Positions 45,328 through 58,300 of a stretch of DNA of 64,000 nucleotides are shown one piece after another (position 1 is the first letter of the stretch; every line of letters begins with the position of its first letter). The notes beneath the pieces are model-generated. The model saw nothing but the letters and a program-made list of their open reading frames with translations, ran no database searches and was not told where the DNA came from. A program made the translations under genes and the position numbers. The DNA is from Ryuthela nishihirai. Taxonomy: Eukaryota > Arthropoda > Arachnida > Araneae > Heptathelidae. The stretch spans positions 77,435,501 to 77,499,500 of the forward strand of contig JAWZYU010000011.1 in assembly GCA_038380435.1 (NCBI GenBank). The letters are read 5' to 3'.

Positions 45328-47583
45328 ATCCCGTACCATATAATCATTTGTTACATTACTACCATTTAGCACATCGCTTTATATTGTATGCATAAGATTC
45401 CCTCTGGGTGGGGCAATTTTTTTGATAAGGAGTGTATTAAGTACAATGAAAACATGCTTAAATCTATACAAAAGATACTTCACATTACTGAACAAAATTT
45501 TGATCATTAATGAATCTTGTTACTACCTTCAAATACTTAACTTACCCTAATAATGAAACATTTACTAATACTTAAGAAACCCTTTTCTATCAACTAAACA
45601 TTTGTTTTTGTCTTATGATGTCTTATGTCAAATGATGAGAACTTTTAGATGCTTATGAATTTCTAGATTAACAAGCAGCAGAATATCCATTTAAAATGAA
45701 TACTAAAAATTAATTTGCATGTGATTGAGCCATTAGTAGAACACAACTCATGTGTTGGAAACTGCAGAAATTTGTTAGCATGTTTTAAAAAAAAACAAAC
45801 TAATGGTTTTACTACATGTATATTTGATTAAATGAACATTTTATAAAATTATTGTTGTGTAGACATTAAAACTTTTGTCATTAGATCAAAACGAAAAATT
45901 CTGTTTGGGTACTAATGAAATATACGATCAATATTTTTTGGATCTCCTAATAGTTATGATTTCCATTATCGAAGAGTGTTAAAGATGAAAAATGGGAAAA
46001 ACTTTTAATGTTATAAACCAGTGGCTTTTGACCTTTATAAAACATGGAAACCATTGGATTCTCAAATTATGTTCTCATACCCCATCTCAAAAATTGTTAA
46101 CTTATGTTTCTGCATTTGATTACTGGTCTTGAAATTTATCTGGTAATGTCTTGCATCCTGGGGGTGCACCACCAGTTAAGAAACACATAGAAAATAGGGT
46201 AGGAGAATATGATGATCAAGAGGGTTACATTGGCAGCAATGGTGTACTCCTTTTACCCCAAGTAGGAGGGAAAATTTTTTTTTGTTTTGTTTTAAGAATT
46301 AATTTGAAATTCTTTTTTGGATTTAATAGGTACTAATAAAATATTACTTATAATTTCTGATTGCCCATTAGTTAGAATTTTTCCTATTAGAGGGTACTAC
46401 AACTGAAAAATGACAAACTTCATTCTTTGAAGATAACAATTACTTGCTTGTCAAAGGCAATATTTTATTCTTCTATTAGTATTAATTTGCTAAATATGAT
46501 TTAACTCTGCTCTGAAAAATTTAATCAGATCATTTATTATTTCATTTGACAATATATCTTCTAGCACAGCAGTATAAAAATCCAGATGCAAAAGGCACCT
46601 TTAAAACTTATGCTGCCATGACTTTGAAAATCTGGTTCATAAAGCCTTCACATACAGCCATAAACAATAAATTTCATAGTTAGTAACAAAAAAAATAATT
46701 TTTTAAAAAATAGTTAAGTTTGAACTAACTGTTTGTTTTATATATATGTAAAAATAGATATTTTGGAGTTCCTAAATAATGACTTTTTTTCAAATTTATT
46801 CTTAAATTTTATGCATCAGAAAATGAAAAAAAAATTTTCTTTCTTGCTCAAACAGCCCTTTGCAGAGTGCAGGAGATGGGATTGCCACTGGCTAAGTTTA
46901 CCCTCCAATCACAGCTGAGAGAGAACTCCAGTGAATTAAACAAGCTGTTTACTAAAGATTCAACCATCTGTGTTCTCAATAAAACAATGTCAGATGCCAA
47001 GGCAACATTTTTTTTATTGGAGGATTTCAGTTGCATGAAAATACAGTCATATGTTTTTGCTTCATTTTAATACATTTTGCAATTAAGAATTATTTTAGTA
47101 TTTCTAAATTATTTTTATCAATTATCAGGTATCTTTTATGAAAGGAATATCAAGAGAAAAAACGATATTTCTTTGATCATGTGAATGGCAATGTCAAAGG
47201 AGTGATATTGATCAGCAAACATCTGGTTTCATTTTGAAACTTCTAGTACTCATTGTTAGGCTGTACAGAAGATATTTATACTACATTCCGAATGTACCAA
47301 AGTGTTTTTTACATTTTGTTTTGTTGATGAAACAGTTTTTGAAGGATAAATAGGTGTTCGCCAAATGATGCAATAGATATTGTAGCTAATGTTGGAATGC
47401 AAAATGAGTTTTTTCTTAACTTTTACTGACTCAGAGTTATTCAGATTAAAGCAAGTCATTGTCCTTTCTTCTGCCCTGTGTGTCATGTGTGTCAGCTTTC
47501 AACTCTGGGTACTTTTCCATTATCAATATCTGAATGGCACTATTCCATTGCTTAGAACGAAAACACAGAGAGAGAGAGTCCGT
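45328..47583. other. intronic sequence, nothing recognised
   Basis: AT-rich intron downstream of the hAT relic. Short frames at 46151-46336 and 46867-47070 show no family features. Confidence 0.4.
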
Positions 47584-47697
<114 letters not shown>

Positions 47698-47912
47698 ATA
47701 CAGACACACACATACATACTTTTATTTGCACTTGAAATAATAGAGTGCACAGACAAATATATTCACAAGCTACAGTGACTGAAACCCAGCAAGTCAATAA
47801 ATACAGCAGGATTCTCAATCCTATTACAAAGCTATTACCAAGCCTTCATGAGTTTTCAACACCTATGCAACAATGTAAAACGGTAGATGTAAACACAGGG
47901 CAACTCCTTCCT

Positions 47913-48004
47913 GATGGTCCCCTGCCAGAGTCAAATTGAGAAATTCATGATGGTCCCTTGCCAGAGTCAAATTGAGAAATTCATGATGGTCCCTTGCCAG
48001 AGTC
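47913..48004 (+). repeat. 36-bp tandem repeat, about 2.6 copies
   Basis: Units start at 47913, 47949 and 47985, each GATGGTCCCTTGCCAGAGTC or one base different, followed by AAATTGAGAAATTCAT in the first two. Confidence 0.9.
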
Positions 48005-49259
48005 ATTCTTATGTCTTTTTTTTTTATTTTCTTTCCCTTGTCCCACTGCAATCACACGATATATTTTGGGGTTGTAAGGTTTCCTCAATCCAATCAGGTA
48101 CACCCTCATTCCAAGTAGTAGGCAACCTTCCTCGAATGCAACTCCAAGTGCGGGACTTGATTAAACACATATCACATTTCACCTAGCCTGGAGCTGCTGT
48201 TCTTATTGCTAGGAAAGGATATAGCAAAAAATAACACTCCTGGCTCACCCCCCTTGACTCTAGCTGATCAAGTCCCATACAGACCATTTGATTTTTCTCA
48301 CATTCTGAAGGAGGATATCCATTACACTACTTTTAGAATTATTTATATTACTTCTCAAATATACTGCAATTAGAATGAACAATTATTTGAAATTTGACCA
48401 AAAATTAAATCACTAAGTACATGAGACTTAAAATTGTAGCTACTTTAGGAAACCAGATTAGAGCATTATAATGAAAATTTTTATTTTAAAATGATGAAAA
48501 TAACACTAAGTACTATTTTTAAAATGAAATAATTTAATAACTAGCATTCAGAATTTGCAATTTTTAAATCATGTTTTTCCCCACTATCATAAAGTTAAAC
48601 CTTTTTGTACTAGTAAGTACCTACCGCAAATTGATCTGGAAGGCCATGGCTCGATCCTTGGGCTGCTTTTGTCAAAAAGATTCTTTTTACAAACTTGTCC
48701 AGTTATTATTTTAGTACCATGAATTATAGAAATAATAGGAAATATAAAAGAATAGTTAAAGAAAGTTGGGGAAGGAAAAGTATAAAATAAATTTCATAAT
48801 ATATATTTTTTCAGTAGCAGATGTCATGAAGAAAACAACTCTTTAGCTTGCATTCGTCGTGTTGGAATACTGCAGAAAAATATGTTTACAGTGCTGAAAT
48901 GCTGGGCTGGAGTGAATTTTAGAATATTTTTTATATCTTCTAGATTCCTCTGCTCAGCTGTAGTGCAATGCTATCATTATTGCGGCTATTTGAATATCCT
49001 GTGCATAATTGTAGGATATAAATTCATGAACCGTGATAATTTGCTTCTATTTTTTTTCATGACTTTGCTGATTTTGCTATAGTAGTGAGGAGTATACGGT
49101 ATATTGAAATTTCCTGTTTTCAGATTTTGACACTTATTTATATTCTTTGGCAGCATTCTGGTATGCTATGTGTCCTGTTTAGAGTGAAATTATCTCTCTC
49201 TTTTTGGAACACTGACAAGTAGACCGTTTTCATTTTATATAATTATTTATATAGATTAA
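48005..49259. other. intronic sequence, nothing firmly recognised
   Basis: The piece 48040-48260 is less AT-rich and might be a diverged repeat, but I cannot assign it. A possible cryptic exon near 48629-48690 is discussed among the rejected items. Confidence 0.35.
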
Positions 49260-50730
49260 TTATAAAGTTCTCCTTTCAGGATTTGACATTTTTGTTGATT
49301 GTATTTATGGCAGTATTCTAGTAAGTTGTAAGGCCTGTTTAGTGTGATTTTTTTATATCCCTTTTCCTTGGAGCTCTGAAGGGTAGGCAGTCTTGTCTTG
49401 TACATGCAAATGTTATTGGTCTGGATGAATCCAGGTTGGTGGCATTCTTGTTGTGCTTTTTGATTACTATTGTGTGTGCTTAGTGCCATACTTCTGGTAA
49501 GGGGGTGCCATTCCAATGCTCAATAAAAATTTTGAATAGCTTTTTAATGTGCTGAGGTAGGTATGTTATTGCCGGATACTTTATGCCATCAGGCCAGGTG
49601 TTGATTTCATTTTTCTGATGTTTTGTAGTGCATGGTTAAGCTCAGTGTATGTTATAGACGAGTTTAGTCTGAAGAGGTCTTTCTTTTTTTCCCTTTTTCC
49701 ATGTATTTTTTTTTTCTTCTTCTAGCCTGTTTTCTATGAATGTGTCTTGGTCTCTGATTGGGTTTATTTCTTCTTCTTGTTCTGGGTAGCAATGGTCTAG
49801 GAATTCATTGGCAAGTTCTTCTGTGCTTAAATTTTGTTGGAAGCATATGCCTTATCATTCCCCCTTGGGTTGTCTTTTTTGTGAGGTTCTTGAATATAGA
49901 ACAAATTTTAGTTGTAGGTGTGAAAGGGGTTAGATCTTGGGTGAAGGTTTTCCAGGCTGTCTTATCATTTTTAGTTTTTTTTTTATATATTCTAGCATTT
50001 GTTATTTTCGCATCTAGAATATGGAAAAAATTTCTTGATCTTCTTGCTATGAACTGCTTTCTTATTCTGCTAGCTATGAGCTTCTTTGTCTCCAAGGGGG
50101 TTGTTTACATGACAAGCTTTTAAGGAATAGGTTGATGGTGCTTGATCATACTAGTTTAATTTTGTCATTAATTAATTAGGTCATGTAGTCTGTAGTTCAT
50201 CCTGTATATCATTTGAGCACATACTTTTATATTTGCTCCAGTTTATATAGAAGTGTTTTCTTTTGTAGAGATCAGGGAAATTTTTATCAGTGAGAGTAAT
50301 CATTATGGGGAAGTGATCACTTCACACAATATCAGGAAGTGTTCTCCAGTTGAACTGATTATTGATAGATGGATCAGTCATTGTAGGTCAATGGCTAATT
50401 CCTTCTTGCCATAGCAGTGGAAAGTGGAGGAGCAGTTGTTAAGTAGACTGAGGTTATCATCTTCAATTAAAGACTATTACCTCCCCACTTGGATCTGTTT
50501 TGTGAGATCCTTACATAAAGCTATGAGAATTAAAGTCTCCACAAATGAACAGAGGTTTGGGCATTGGTTAAAAAATGTTTTGGTATTGCTCTTTAGTAAC
50601 ATTGTCATCAGGGTTATAGATATTCAGGATGGAATTTCTATGTGGTTGAGTTTCACTTTTGTGGCTACTGCTTGTAGGCAGGTCTTGCAGATAAGGTTCA
50701 ATCTCAATGGTTAAACTTAGTTTGCTCTGA
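49260..50730 (-). mobile_element. second Jockey/I-like LINE family relic (copy F)
   Basis: The minus strand near 50560-50280 gives the end of an endonuclease domain: DNLSLLNNCSSTFHCYGKKE, then DPSINNQFNWRTLPDIV and SDHFPIMI, the terminal SDH motif. It continues through KAWKTFTQDLTPFTPTTKI (50095-49805) and an RT N-terminus with ALQNIRKMKSTPG near 49630 (the fingers motif that normally reads LKSSKSPGPDGI). Wording differs from J1, B and D, so this is a different family. Highly decayed. Confidence 0.65.
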
Positions 50731-51498
50731 AATATTTTTAATTTCTTTACAGCTCTTTATTACTTTTTAATTACATTTTCCCCCTACTTTCATTTAAATA
50801 ACCTAGTTTTTAAAGCAAAATAAATTTTTGCATTAAAGTTTGCCAATTGGAAAAAAAAATCAGCATTGTATGTTGTTTGCCTAATAATCAAATAATTTTG
50901 GAAAAAATAATTAAATGAAAGATTTAAGTAATGATAAAAATATTCTGAATTATTTATATTAAAGGAATAAAATGTCTCAAAAACACGTCAAATTTAATTT
51001 TTTTTAAATTTTTACTGAATTTAAAATATATAAATTTTTTTTTACAATTTTCTTAAAAATGCTTATAAAATTTTACTTATGTATTTTTTTTTTGTTTCCA
51101 ATTTCCATCATTCTCTTAACCCCAATTAAATGTTCTTTCTTTTGGTATATAACCTGACTAATTTCTATTGATTGGTTATTTTTTAGAAAAATTCTAAAGT
51201 TGACTTGTTTATTTCACTGGTCATAGCTGGTGAAAAGCATGGACTATTTTCATAGTACTGTAAAAAATTTATTTTCCTCTTATTCATAAACAAATAGCTT
51301 TTCTATTGATAGGCATTATAATAATTTTTGTCTATTGGGTTTTTAAACAAATATTTCTTTGCTTTGCCAGATGTGTTTATTTATTATATGCTTCTATAAA
51401 TAAAATGCCCCCTCAAGCAGCAGTCCTATTAAAATAAAACTAGTCTTCTTTCTGAAATATTTTATTTTCAGAAAATTCACAATTAAATACTTATTATC

Positions 51499-52410
51499 AA
51501 GGAAGGTATCACTTAGTTTTTTCTCTACAACACTTAGTTTTTTCTCTACTACAATCAACATTAAACTGTCTTGAGTTGGGTAGAATACAAACCTATGACC
51601 TCCTGATAACATGCCAGGTGCTCTGACAGCTGAGCTACTGGCTGCCAATCAAGATCTCCTGTAACTGATGTTACAAACTTTCTACCTACAATACACAATT
51701 TTCTGTGTCTCATGAAGGCATTGTCCCAGCTGCTCACAAACAGCCTCAAGTAGCAGATGACAAATATGTCATGAAGATGGCAAGTATGCAAGGAGCATAT
51801 AATTGAAAAAATTGAAGACACAGAAAATTCTGTACTGTACATAGAATTGGGTTGTTGTTTGGGTTGTTTTACCTCTGAGCGACTTTTTTTGCACACCATG
51901 GGCTAAATGGCCAGGTCACATGGACCCCAAAGGCTCAGAGAAAGTTGGGGAATACCCACTGGAACAGCTGTTGGGAGACAGATGACAGCCTTCTGTCAAG
52001 GTCATGCAGGGTGTTCTTTAATGTGCACAGGGTATGGCTCTCCCACACACAGAGCCATGGCTTAATGTCCCATCCGACAGACGGTGACATTTTCAAGCCC
52101 ATCGGTGTCCCCTACTGACCATGGGCAAGGTGGGTAATTTTGCAGAGATAAATCTCAACGCTGACCCAGCTGGAACTTTAACTTGGGACTACAGGTTATG
52201 AGCCTGGTATGCTACTGACTGAGCTACCCCCACCCCCTGCATGTAGAAAGTTCCTAACATCAATTAGAGGTGATCTTAATCAGCAGCCAGTAGCTCAGAG
52301 GTTAGAGCATCTGATATGTTATCAGGTTGTGGATTGGTATCCCACTCTGCTGAAAGCAATTTTTTCTCTAAAATTGATATTGACATTAAACAAAGAGTGA
52401 TACCCTCCTT
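51499..52410. mobile_element. TIR element with tRNA-like sequences in both arms
   Basis: The termini AAGGAAGGTATCACT (51499) and AGTGATACCCTCCTT (ending 52410) are inverted copies. The arms (51499-51695 and 52238-52410) remain complementary and each contains the tRNA-like segment: TAGCTCAGAGGTTAGAGCAT with GATATGTTATCAGG at 52290-52325, and its inverted relative at 51596-51640. A SINE of the other family fills the centre. The same tRNA-like inverted arrangement is seen at 43600-44085. Confidence 0.65.
51843..52235 (-). mobile_element. tRNA-derived SINE inside the TIR element
   Basis: A near full-length member of the main SINE family, with its tRNA-like head at 52150-52235 on the minus strand (GAGCTACCCCCACC end) and its tail near 51850 (GGGTTGTTTTACCTCTGAG). 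A clean target duplication was not found. The flanks share only an imperfect ACATAGAA/GCATGTAGAA match. Confidence 0.8.
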
Positions 52411-52769
52411 TACAGTTGAACAAAAGCTGTCAAGAAATTTCTTCAGTTTATAAATACTAATTAATTTGGCTTATGTCATAAATTCCTTTCATTAGTTATT
52501 TGGCAAAAAAGTTCTTAGATTCACTTTTTTTGACTAAACACAGTTGAAAGAAAGCCTGACCATAGGGTATAATTCAGTTTTTCAGGCCTGGTAAAGATTA
52601 ATCTTCTAAATATCTAAAAACATACACTGAAGAAATCAGATAAACTGAATGATAAGGTTCCAATATCAGACACCTAGTGAGAAGTAATAAAATTGCAACA
52701 AAGAAAAAAAAATTTAAAGAGAACATATGTGAACACTTAAAAAAAAACATTCAATATGAATTAACAAAC

Positions 52770-53000
52770 CTGTTTTAAAAATATAGCCTGCTGAGCAGCA
52801 ATCTGATTTTGCAGGTTAACAATGTGTTGCTTAGTTTGAGTTACTTGCACACTGAGCTGCAAAGGAGAAGGACTGCCAGGCTTGCTTCCATGGTGAGAAT
52901 AAAATATTTGTTGTTGTTGAAGTTGATGTAACATCCGAATTTGCTGTAACAACTGATAGAGCAACTGCAAAGTTTGTGGTGCTAAAGGCTGGTTTAAAAT
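52770..53000 (-). CDS. GW182/TNRC6 exon: Q-rich region
   Basis: A 231-nt exon (77 codons, phase 0 at both ends), acceptor TTTTTCTAG above 53000 and donor GTTTGT below 52770, minus strand. It opens ILNQPLAPQTLQLLYQLLQQ, essentially the TNRC6 family sequence ILNQPLAPQTL followed by LLNQLLQQI, which lies just after the MAVQAGYLNPQ segment of relatives. The rest is Gln-rich (QLQQQQIFYS, then QTKQHIVNLQNQIAAQQ) and ends FLKQ, continuing into QQQLQLP of the next exon. The Q-rich region contributes to P-body targeting in relatives. The preceding exon was not found up to 64000. Confidence 0.95.
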
Positions 53001-53923
53001 CTAGAAAAAGAGAGCAACATTAATGTGAGTTATGTGAAAGCATTCATGCTACAGATACAAAACATAATAGATGGCATAAATTTTTTTTTACGGTAAATTG
53101 AAAAATTATAACTTTTTTTTGTTAGTTGGATAACAGATTAATATAAATTATAAATATTTATGTGAACCCTTCAATATCTATCAAGATTTTAATTAGTAGA
53201 GGTAGATTTTGCACATAAGCATACTTTGGTCCTTGCATTAGTATTTCTATTTCTTTTTGATTGAGGATTGTTTTCGAGACATTAATTAGATTTACTGCCA
53301 TAGGTGCTCTTTGCTTATTATGGTAATACTCCATTTGTTATAAGTTTTACAAATTTTTTTATGTTGATAATTTATTGTCTTTCTCAAGTCTACATGCACA
53401 GTTTTTAAGATTTAAGAGGTCAATAGAATAATACCAGAAAAATAAAGACAAAGTCAGATGTAGAATTTACTGAGCCTTTAAAAATAATAATCAGCAAAAT
53501 GCATATCACACAACCAAAAAATGGTGAAAAATATTAAAAAATATCTGAAATGGACAAAAAAGACAAAATTTGATGTCAGCAGATGAAATAAGCAAAATAA
53601 TCATGGACACAGATGAATTTAAATATTAAAGTCAGCCAAATGCTCAAAGACCTAAACTGTCACCTGTTCTAAATGACACTACAAAAAAAAAGGCTAAGCA
53701 GTTTGCTACCTTAAAAAAAAAAATCACAAAGTTCTATCATATCTTTTCAATAAAGCTAAGTTGCACAATGAAAGAATACTACTTCAACATTTGATCACCA
53801 AACACTATTTGCCAACCATAATCTCTAAAAAGCCTATATATACATTGCACATCATTGAAATTACCCCACCTAAGAAAAAATTGATGGATTGATCTGAAAA
53901 TCTGCATGCAGAATTGACATATA
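53001..53923. other. intronic sequence, nothing recognised
   Basis: AT-rich, upstream (gene sense) of the Q-rich exon. No exon with the UBA or GW repeats was seen. Confidence 0.45.
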
Positions 53924-54536
53924 CAGGGTGATTCAGAATTCATCATCAATATTTGGTGGGGAGGTAGGTAATAAGAAACAAAGGAGATTTCACATAGGAA
54001 AGCATGGGCGCATATGCCATGTAGTAGGGCAAAATGACCCCAGTTCAATGATGGAAAGAACACATAAGAAGGAAGTGGTAAGGAAAAAACATTTATTATC
54101 TTACATGTAACATTTCTTTGCATTGGTTGTACAGACTTACAAGAGGTGCTCAAACTGCCGACCATGTGCTAGAACGCAGTTGGCGATGAATATGTGAAAA
54201 CATTTGATGCTGTGGCACACGGCGGTTTGGGAAGCGCGCTGCATACAATTGCCTGGCTCGAAGACATCTTTCTCCTGCCGCACCGTAAGTTACATGCATA
54301 TCTGCACATTCATTCCACGTATACCGGTTCATGTTACTTCTGCAAATTCACCTTGTCGAATGACAACTGACTGCACGCGTCAAACAGCTGTGCTTCTGTA
54401 TGAGAGGTGTGTACACACAGCGCCCTCTACACCACCATGCGTTCGTCTGCCCCCATACTTTCCTATGTGAAATCTCTTTCTTTTCTTATTCCCTTCCTCC
54501 CCACTAAATATTGATGATGAATTCTGAATCACCCTG
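53924..54536 (-). mobile_element. MITE, internal-deletion derivative encoding transposase ends
   Basis: A 613-bp element with TIRs of about 70 bp beginning CAGGGTGATTC, flanked by TA. The minus-strand frame 54332-54150 starts MNRYTWNECADMHVTYGAAG and continues RARQLYAARFPNRRVPQHQ, the N-terminal helix-turn-helix region of an arthropod-type DDE transposase. A neighbouring frame ends GRQFEHLL, the C-terminus. The catalytic core is deleted. It is a sister of 11538-12116 with a longer N-terminal remnant. Confidence 0.87.
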
Positions 54537-54689
54537 TATAGAGGCAAACAATTTGCATTTCAGGTCAATCAGTGCAGTCAAACATTTAATGACATAGTAG
54601 TAGCAGCTTTAGGCATATGCAACCCAGGATTTTGCTTGAGCCTCGCACTTTAAGGGGCCTCAGACACTATTATTTTACTTCAAATAATT

Positions 54690-55140
54690 TTTTCATATTT
54701 TCACAATGGGCACACAATGGCCAGGCCACATGAACCTCCAAAGGCTCAGAGAAGACTGGACAGCTGTTGGGAGACAGATGGAAGCCTCACATCAAGGCAA
54801 CCTAGTGTGTTCTTTAAAGTGCACAGTTTATAGCTCTCCTATACATAGCCCCAAGTTTTAACATCCCATGCTGAGGTCCTGCCATCCTCTCAGATCTTCT
54901 ACTTTGGCATATAAACTGACAGGCTCCTGTCAGACCTCTGTGGCAAGCAGCTGCTTGAGGGGGTATTTTTTTTTATATACAATGAATGGCAGCCTTTCCA
55001 AGCCCATCAGGTCCCCTACTGACCAAGGCGGGGGGGGGGGGGGGGGGTAACAAATCTCGACAGTGGCCCAGGTGGGATTCAAACCTGGAAGCTACAGATT
55101 ATGAGCCTGGCACTTACTGGGACATCCCTGTCCCTTGTTG
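54690..55140 (-). mobile_element. tRNA-derived SINE, degenerate and interrupted
   Basis: Family blocks GGCTCAGAGAAGACTGGA and GTTGGGAGACAGATGG are at 54738-54782, and the head-side blocks are at 54985-55140. They are separated by a foreign segment at about 54880-54980 that shares CCCCTCAAGCAGCTGCTTG (in complement) with 13166-13200. A poly-G tract lies at 55029-55048. Confidence 0.65.
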
Positions 55141-55244
55141 TACTTTGACTTACAGTATTTTACCTTAATAAAAATCTTTGTTTTATTGTATCTTTCTGTT
55201 ACCTTGACACATAATATGAACTTATATAAAAAAAAATTGCCCCT

Positions 55245-55290
55245 TTAAGATGTGCAAGTCCCCACTTGCCTAGGGACTTGCACATCTTAA
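55245..55290. repeat. perfect 18-bp stem palindrome
   Basis: TTAAGATGTGCAAGTCCC (55245-55262), a 10-nt loop, then its exact complement (55273-55290). A short palindromic insertion or stem-loop. Confidence 0.9.
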
Positions 55291-55339
55291 AGCCATTACC
55301 ACAAATAACAGATACACTTCTGTTATCTTCTACTTCTGA

Positions 55340-58300
55340 TGCCATCCCATCATTATCTGCAGTGGTGCAAGGAGAGAGCTGCTTGGGGCCAAGTCAAGTA
55401 TTGTATCATCTTTGTTGATGAAATCAATGTTCCATTTGAGATCCAGTAATGGCCATTTTCCATTTGATATCCAGTTGGTTGGTTGGTTGGTTGGGGTTTT
55501 ATGATGCATTAGCTACTGGGGCTATAATACACCAAATGAGGTAAAAAGAAGCTAAAAGACAAATAACCTTAACCAAAGTTAAAACCAAATGCTGTAAAAG
55601 GCAAACGATGAAACCAACAAGATGCATATAACAGAAACAATAATAAATATTTAGATATATATGGTATAGACAATGGATAAAACCAACCCAGGTGTAAATG
55701 ACCTAGGTCAGACAGCAAATAAATAAAAAATCCATAAAATCATAACGAGTTTAAATGTAACAGAAATTATCATGAATTATTAAATTTTTTATCATGTTAG
55801 CTGTGTTATTTCTAATTTAAATATTAAAACAAGGACATTCGATTAAAATATGTTGATTTTATACATATTATATGTATAAAATCAACATATATATATATGA
55901 TTAAAATATGTTGATTTTATACATTATATAAAATATGCTGATTTTGATACTTAAAATGGTGTCACAAAACTAGCACTTAGGTTTGTCTGCCCGAAGAAGA
56001 AATGAATGAGTGATAAATGAATGACCTAAGCGGAGAAGAGTAAGTACAACTTCCTCCTTGCAATTCCCTGCAGTAACATGACTGCCATGGTTTGATGACA
56101 AGTTTGATCTCAAAGAGCTTGTTTGGTAAGCTTGTTAGTAAGTAAGATCGCTGCCACTGTGCCCAGAGCTTGATGGTCAAATGCTGCCAGAAATCCAGAT
56201 ATGGAACTGGCAATGAAGAGCCAGACAGGGGAGAGCCAGACAACAGAAATGGATGATGGTTGTGGCTGCCAGACGATGTAGGTGGATCTTAGAAAGAACT
56301 GGATGAGGCTGATGCCTCACTGAGATCAAAGCTTTTAGCAAACTAAGTGAGTTGGTATAAATCACACACTGACGATGATGCTTAGCTGCCATGTGGTCCA
56401 AGGTGAAACTGATAGCATACAACTCTGCAGTGAAGATGGAACACTGTAGTGGGATCTGGTCTGCAATGATTGCATCACAGCAGACCATGGCCAATCCCAC
56501 TGATGTGATGAACTTTGAGCCATCTGTGAAGACAGGCAAGAAATCTGGGTGCTCAGCACGATGGCTGGCAAAGAATTGCTGGTACATACAGTCAGGTGTA
56601 AAGGCCTTCCCCATCCTGCACAGGGAAAAATCACAGGAAGGGGAAACATCAAGCCACGGTGGGAGTGACTCGACTGTCAACTGTGCGATGCTATCGAGAC
56701 TGGTGTTGATGTCTGAGGTAGCCTCGGACTCGCAAACCAAAAGAACAAATGGTAGTTGGCCGATTAGTGTAAAGCATTTCCCACTTTGGACTGAAAATGC
56801 AGTCCCAAGTGTAATGGCCAGACAGGGGTCGCAATTTAGATGTTATTGTAGGGACAACTGCTGACGGCGAAGAGATAAAGATGGTTGTTGGTCTCAATGT
56901 AAAGACTCTAGACTAGCGAGGTGTGGAAGGATCCTGTGCAAACATGGAGGGCCTGATGATGGAAGGGTACAGCACCTTCACTGCCGAATCATGGGTGGAG
57001 TCATACATCTGAGATCCGTAGTCCAGTTTTGACTGGACAGTTGCATGGTACAGGAGGAGCAGAAAACATCAGTCAGCCCCCCAGGAGAGAGAGAGAGAGG
57101 ATCTTGACAATGTTTAATGCCCACATGTACTTGGACCTTAGATGATGTATGTGAGGTAAAAAAGTCAATTTCTGATCAAAGATAAGACCGAGAAACTTAG
57201 TCTCTGCACAACTGGAATGATGTTACCACCGAGCCATAGCTCAGGATCCAGATGAAGATTATGCTTGTGGCGAAAGTGCACACAAGTGGTCTTCTGTGGG
57301 GAGAACCAAAACTCATTTGCCGTCATCCAAACCAAAAGATTGTTCAGGCAAATTTACAGTTGTCTTTCAATGACCCTTATGCTGGACGAAGAACAAATGA
57401 TGCTACAGACATCAACATAGAAGGCATTGCCTACAGATGGAGGAAGTTGTCTAGTAATAGAATTAATTTTGACAGCAAAAAGCATAGCTCAGAACACAGC
57501 CTTGTGGCACCCCCTGTTCTTGGGGGTACAGCCATGACAGAGTGTTGCTAACAAGAAATTGGAGATGAAGACCGGCATATCACCTCTGAAGCCAAAGCTA
57601 TGGAAGTCATGTAGAATGGCAAATCTCCAAGCTGTGTCATATGTTTTTTCGACGTCAACGAAAATTGACACCAGGTGCTCTCTACGTAAAAATAAATTTC
57701 TGATAGCCAATTTGAGGCGTATCAGATGGTCAATAGTTGACCATTGCCTGCGAAAGTCACACTGGGTGTTGGAAAGAAGGTTGTGCTGTTCTAAATACCA
57801 GATGAGTCTGGCATTTACCATTCTTTGAAACACCTTGCACACGTAGCTCATCAATGCAATGGGATGATAATTAGAAGGAATCTTGGAATCCTTTCCTGAC
57901 TTTGGGAAGGCCAAGATGATGGCCTCCTACCAGGAGTCTGGAAACTGCTCCTCAAGAAAAATGCAATTGAAAAGATGGAGCAGCCAATCCTTATTAGATG
58001 CTGAAAGATGTTGGAGCATGGCATAATGGACATTGTGTGGCCCAACAGCAGACGCACAAGAGGTATGCAGAGCAAGGTGAAGCTCCTCTGCATATCTCTT
58101 GTGCATTCTCGGCATCCGCTGTGATTTCTTGTGACATCTTGTGCATTCTCGGCATCGCTGTGAATGGCCTGTTGTAAGGCTCCAGGCCATTCGAGTGGAA
58201 GGACAGCAGAGAGCGTTCCGCCCCACTTCTCTGGGCCAGAAACTCGGGGAGTAAGAAGATGAAGAGATGGAGGAGAATGACTCCCCAAGAGTGTTGGTAA

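Larger units (their letters stand above)
50790..52605 (+). repeat. AT-rich dispersed repeat R1, copy 3, split by a TIR element
   Basis: TTGGTATATAACCTGACTAA near 51142 and TGTCTATTGGGTTTTT near 51330 match copy 1 at 4120 and 4343. After the insertion 51499-52410, CCTTTCATTAGTTATTTGGC resumes at 52484 (copy 1 at 4516) and ends in TTTTTCAGGCC. The insertion thus interrupts R1. Confidence 0.6.

Noticed and set aside
48629..48690. Possible GW182 exon on the minus strand reading LTKAAQGSSHGLPDQFA before a GTAGGT donor-like site
   Set aside because: The flanking exons (53000-52770 and 37827-36941) already join in phase and match the TNRC6 family without a gap. The acceptor side has a weak pyrimidine tract, and a stop lies just upstream in this frame. 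An alternative exon cannot be excluded.
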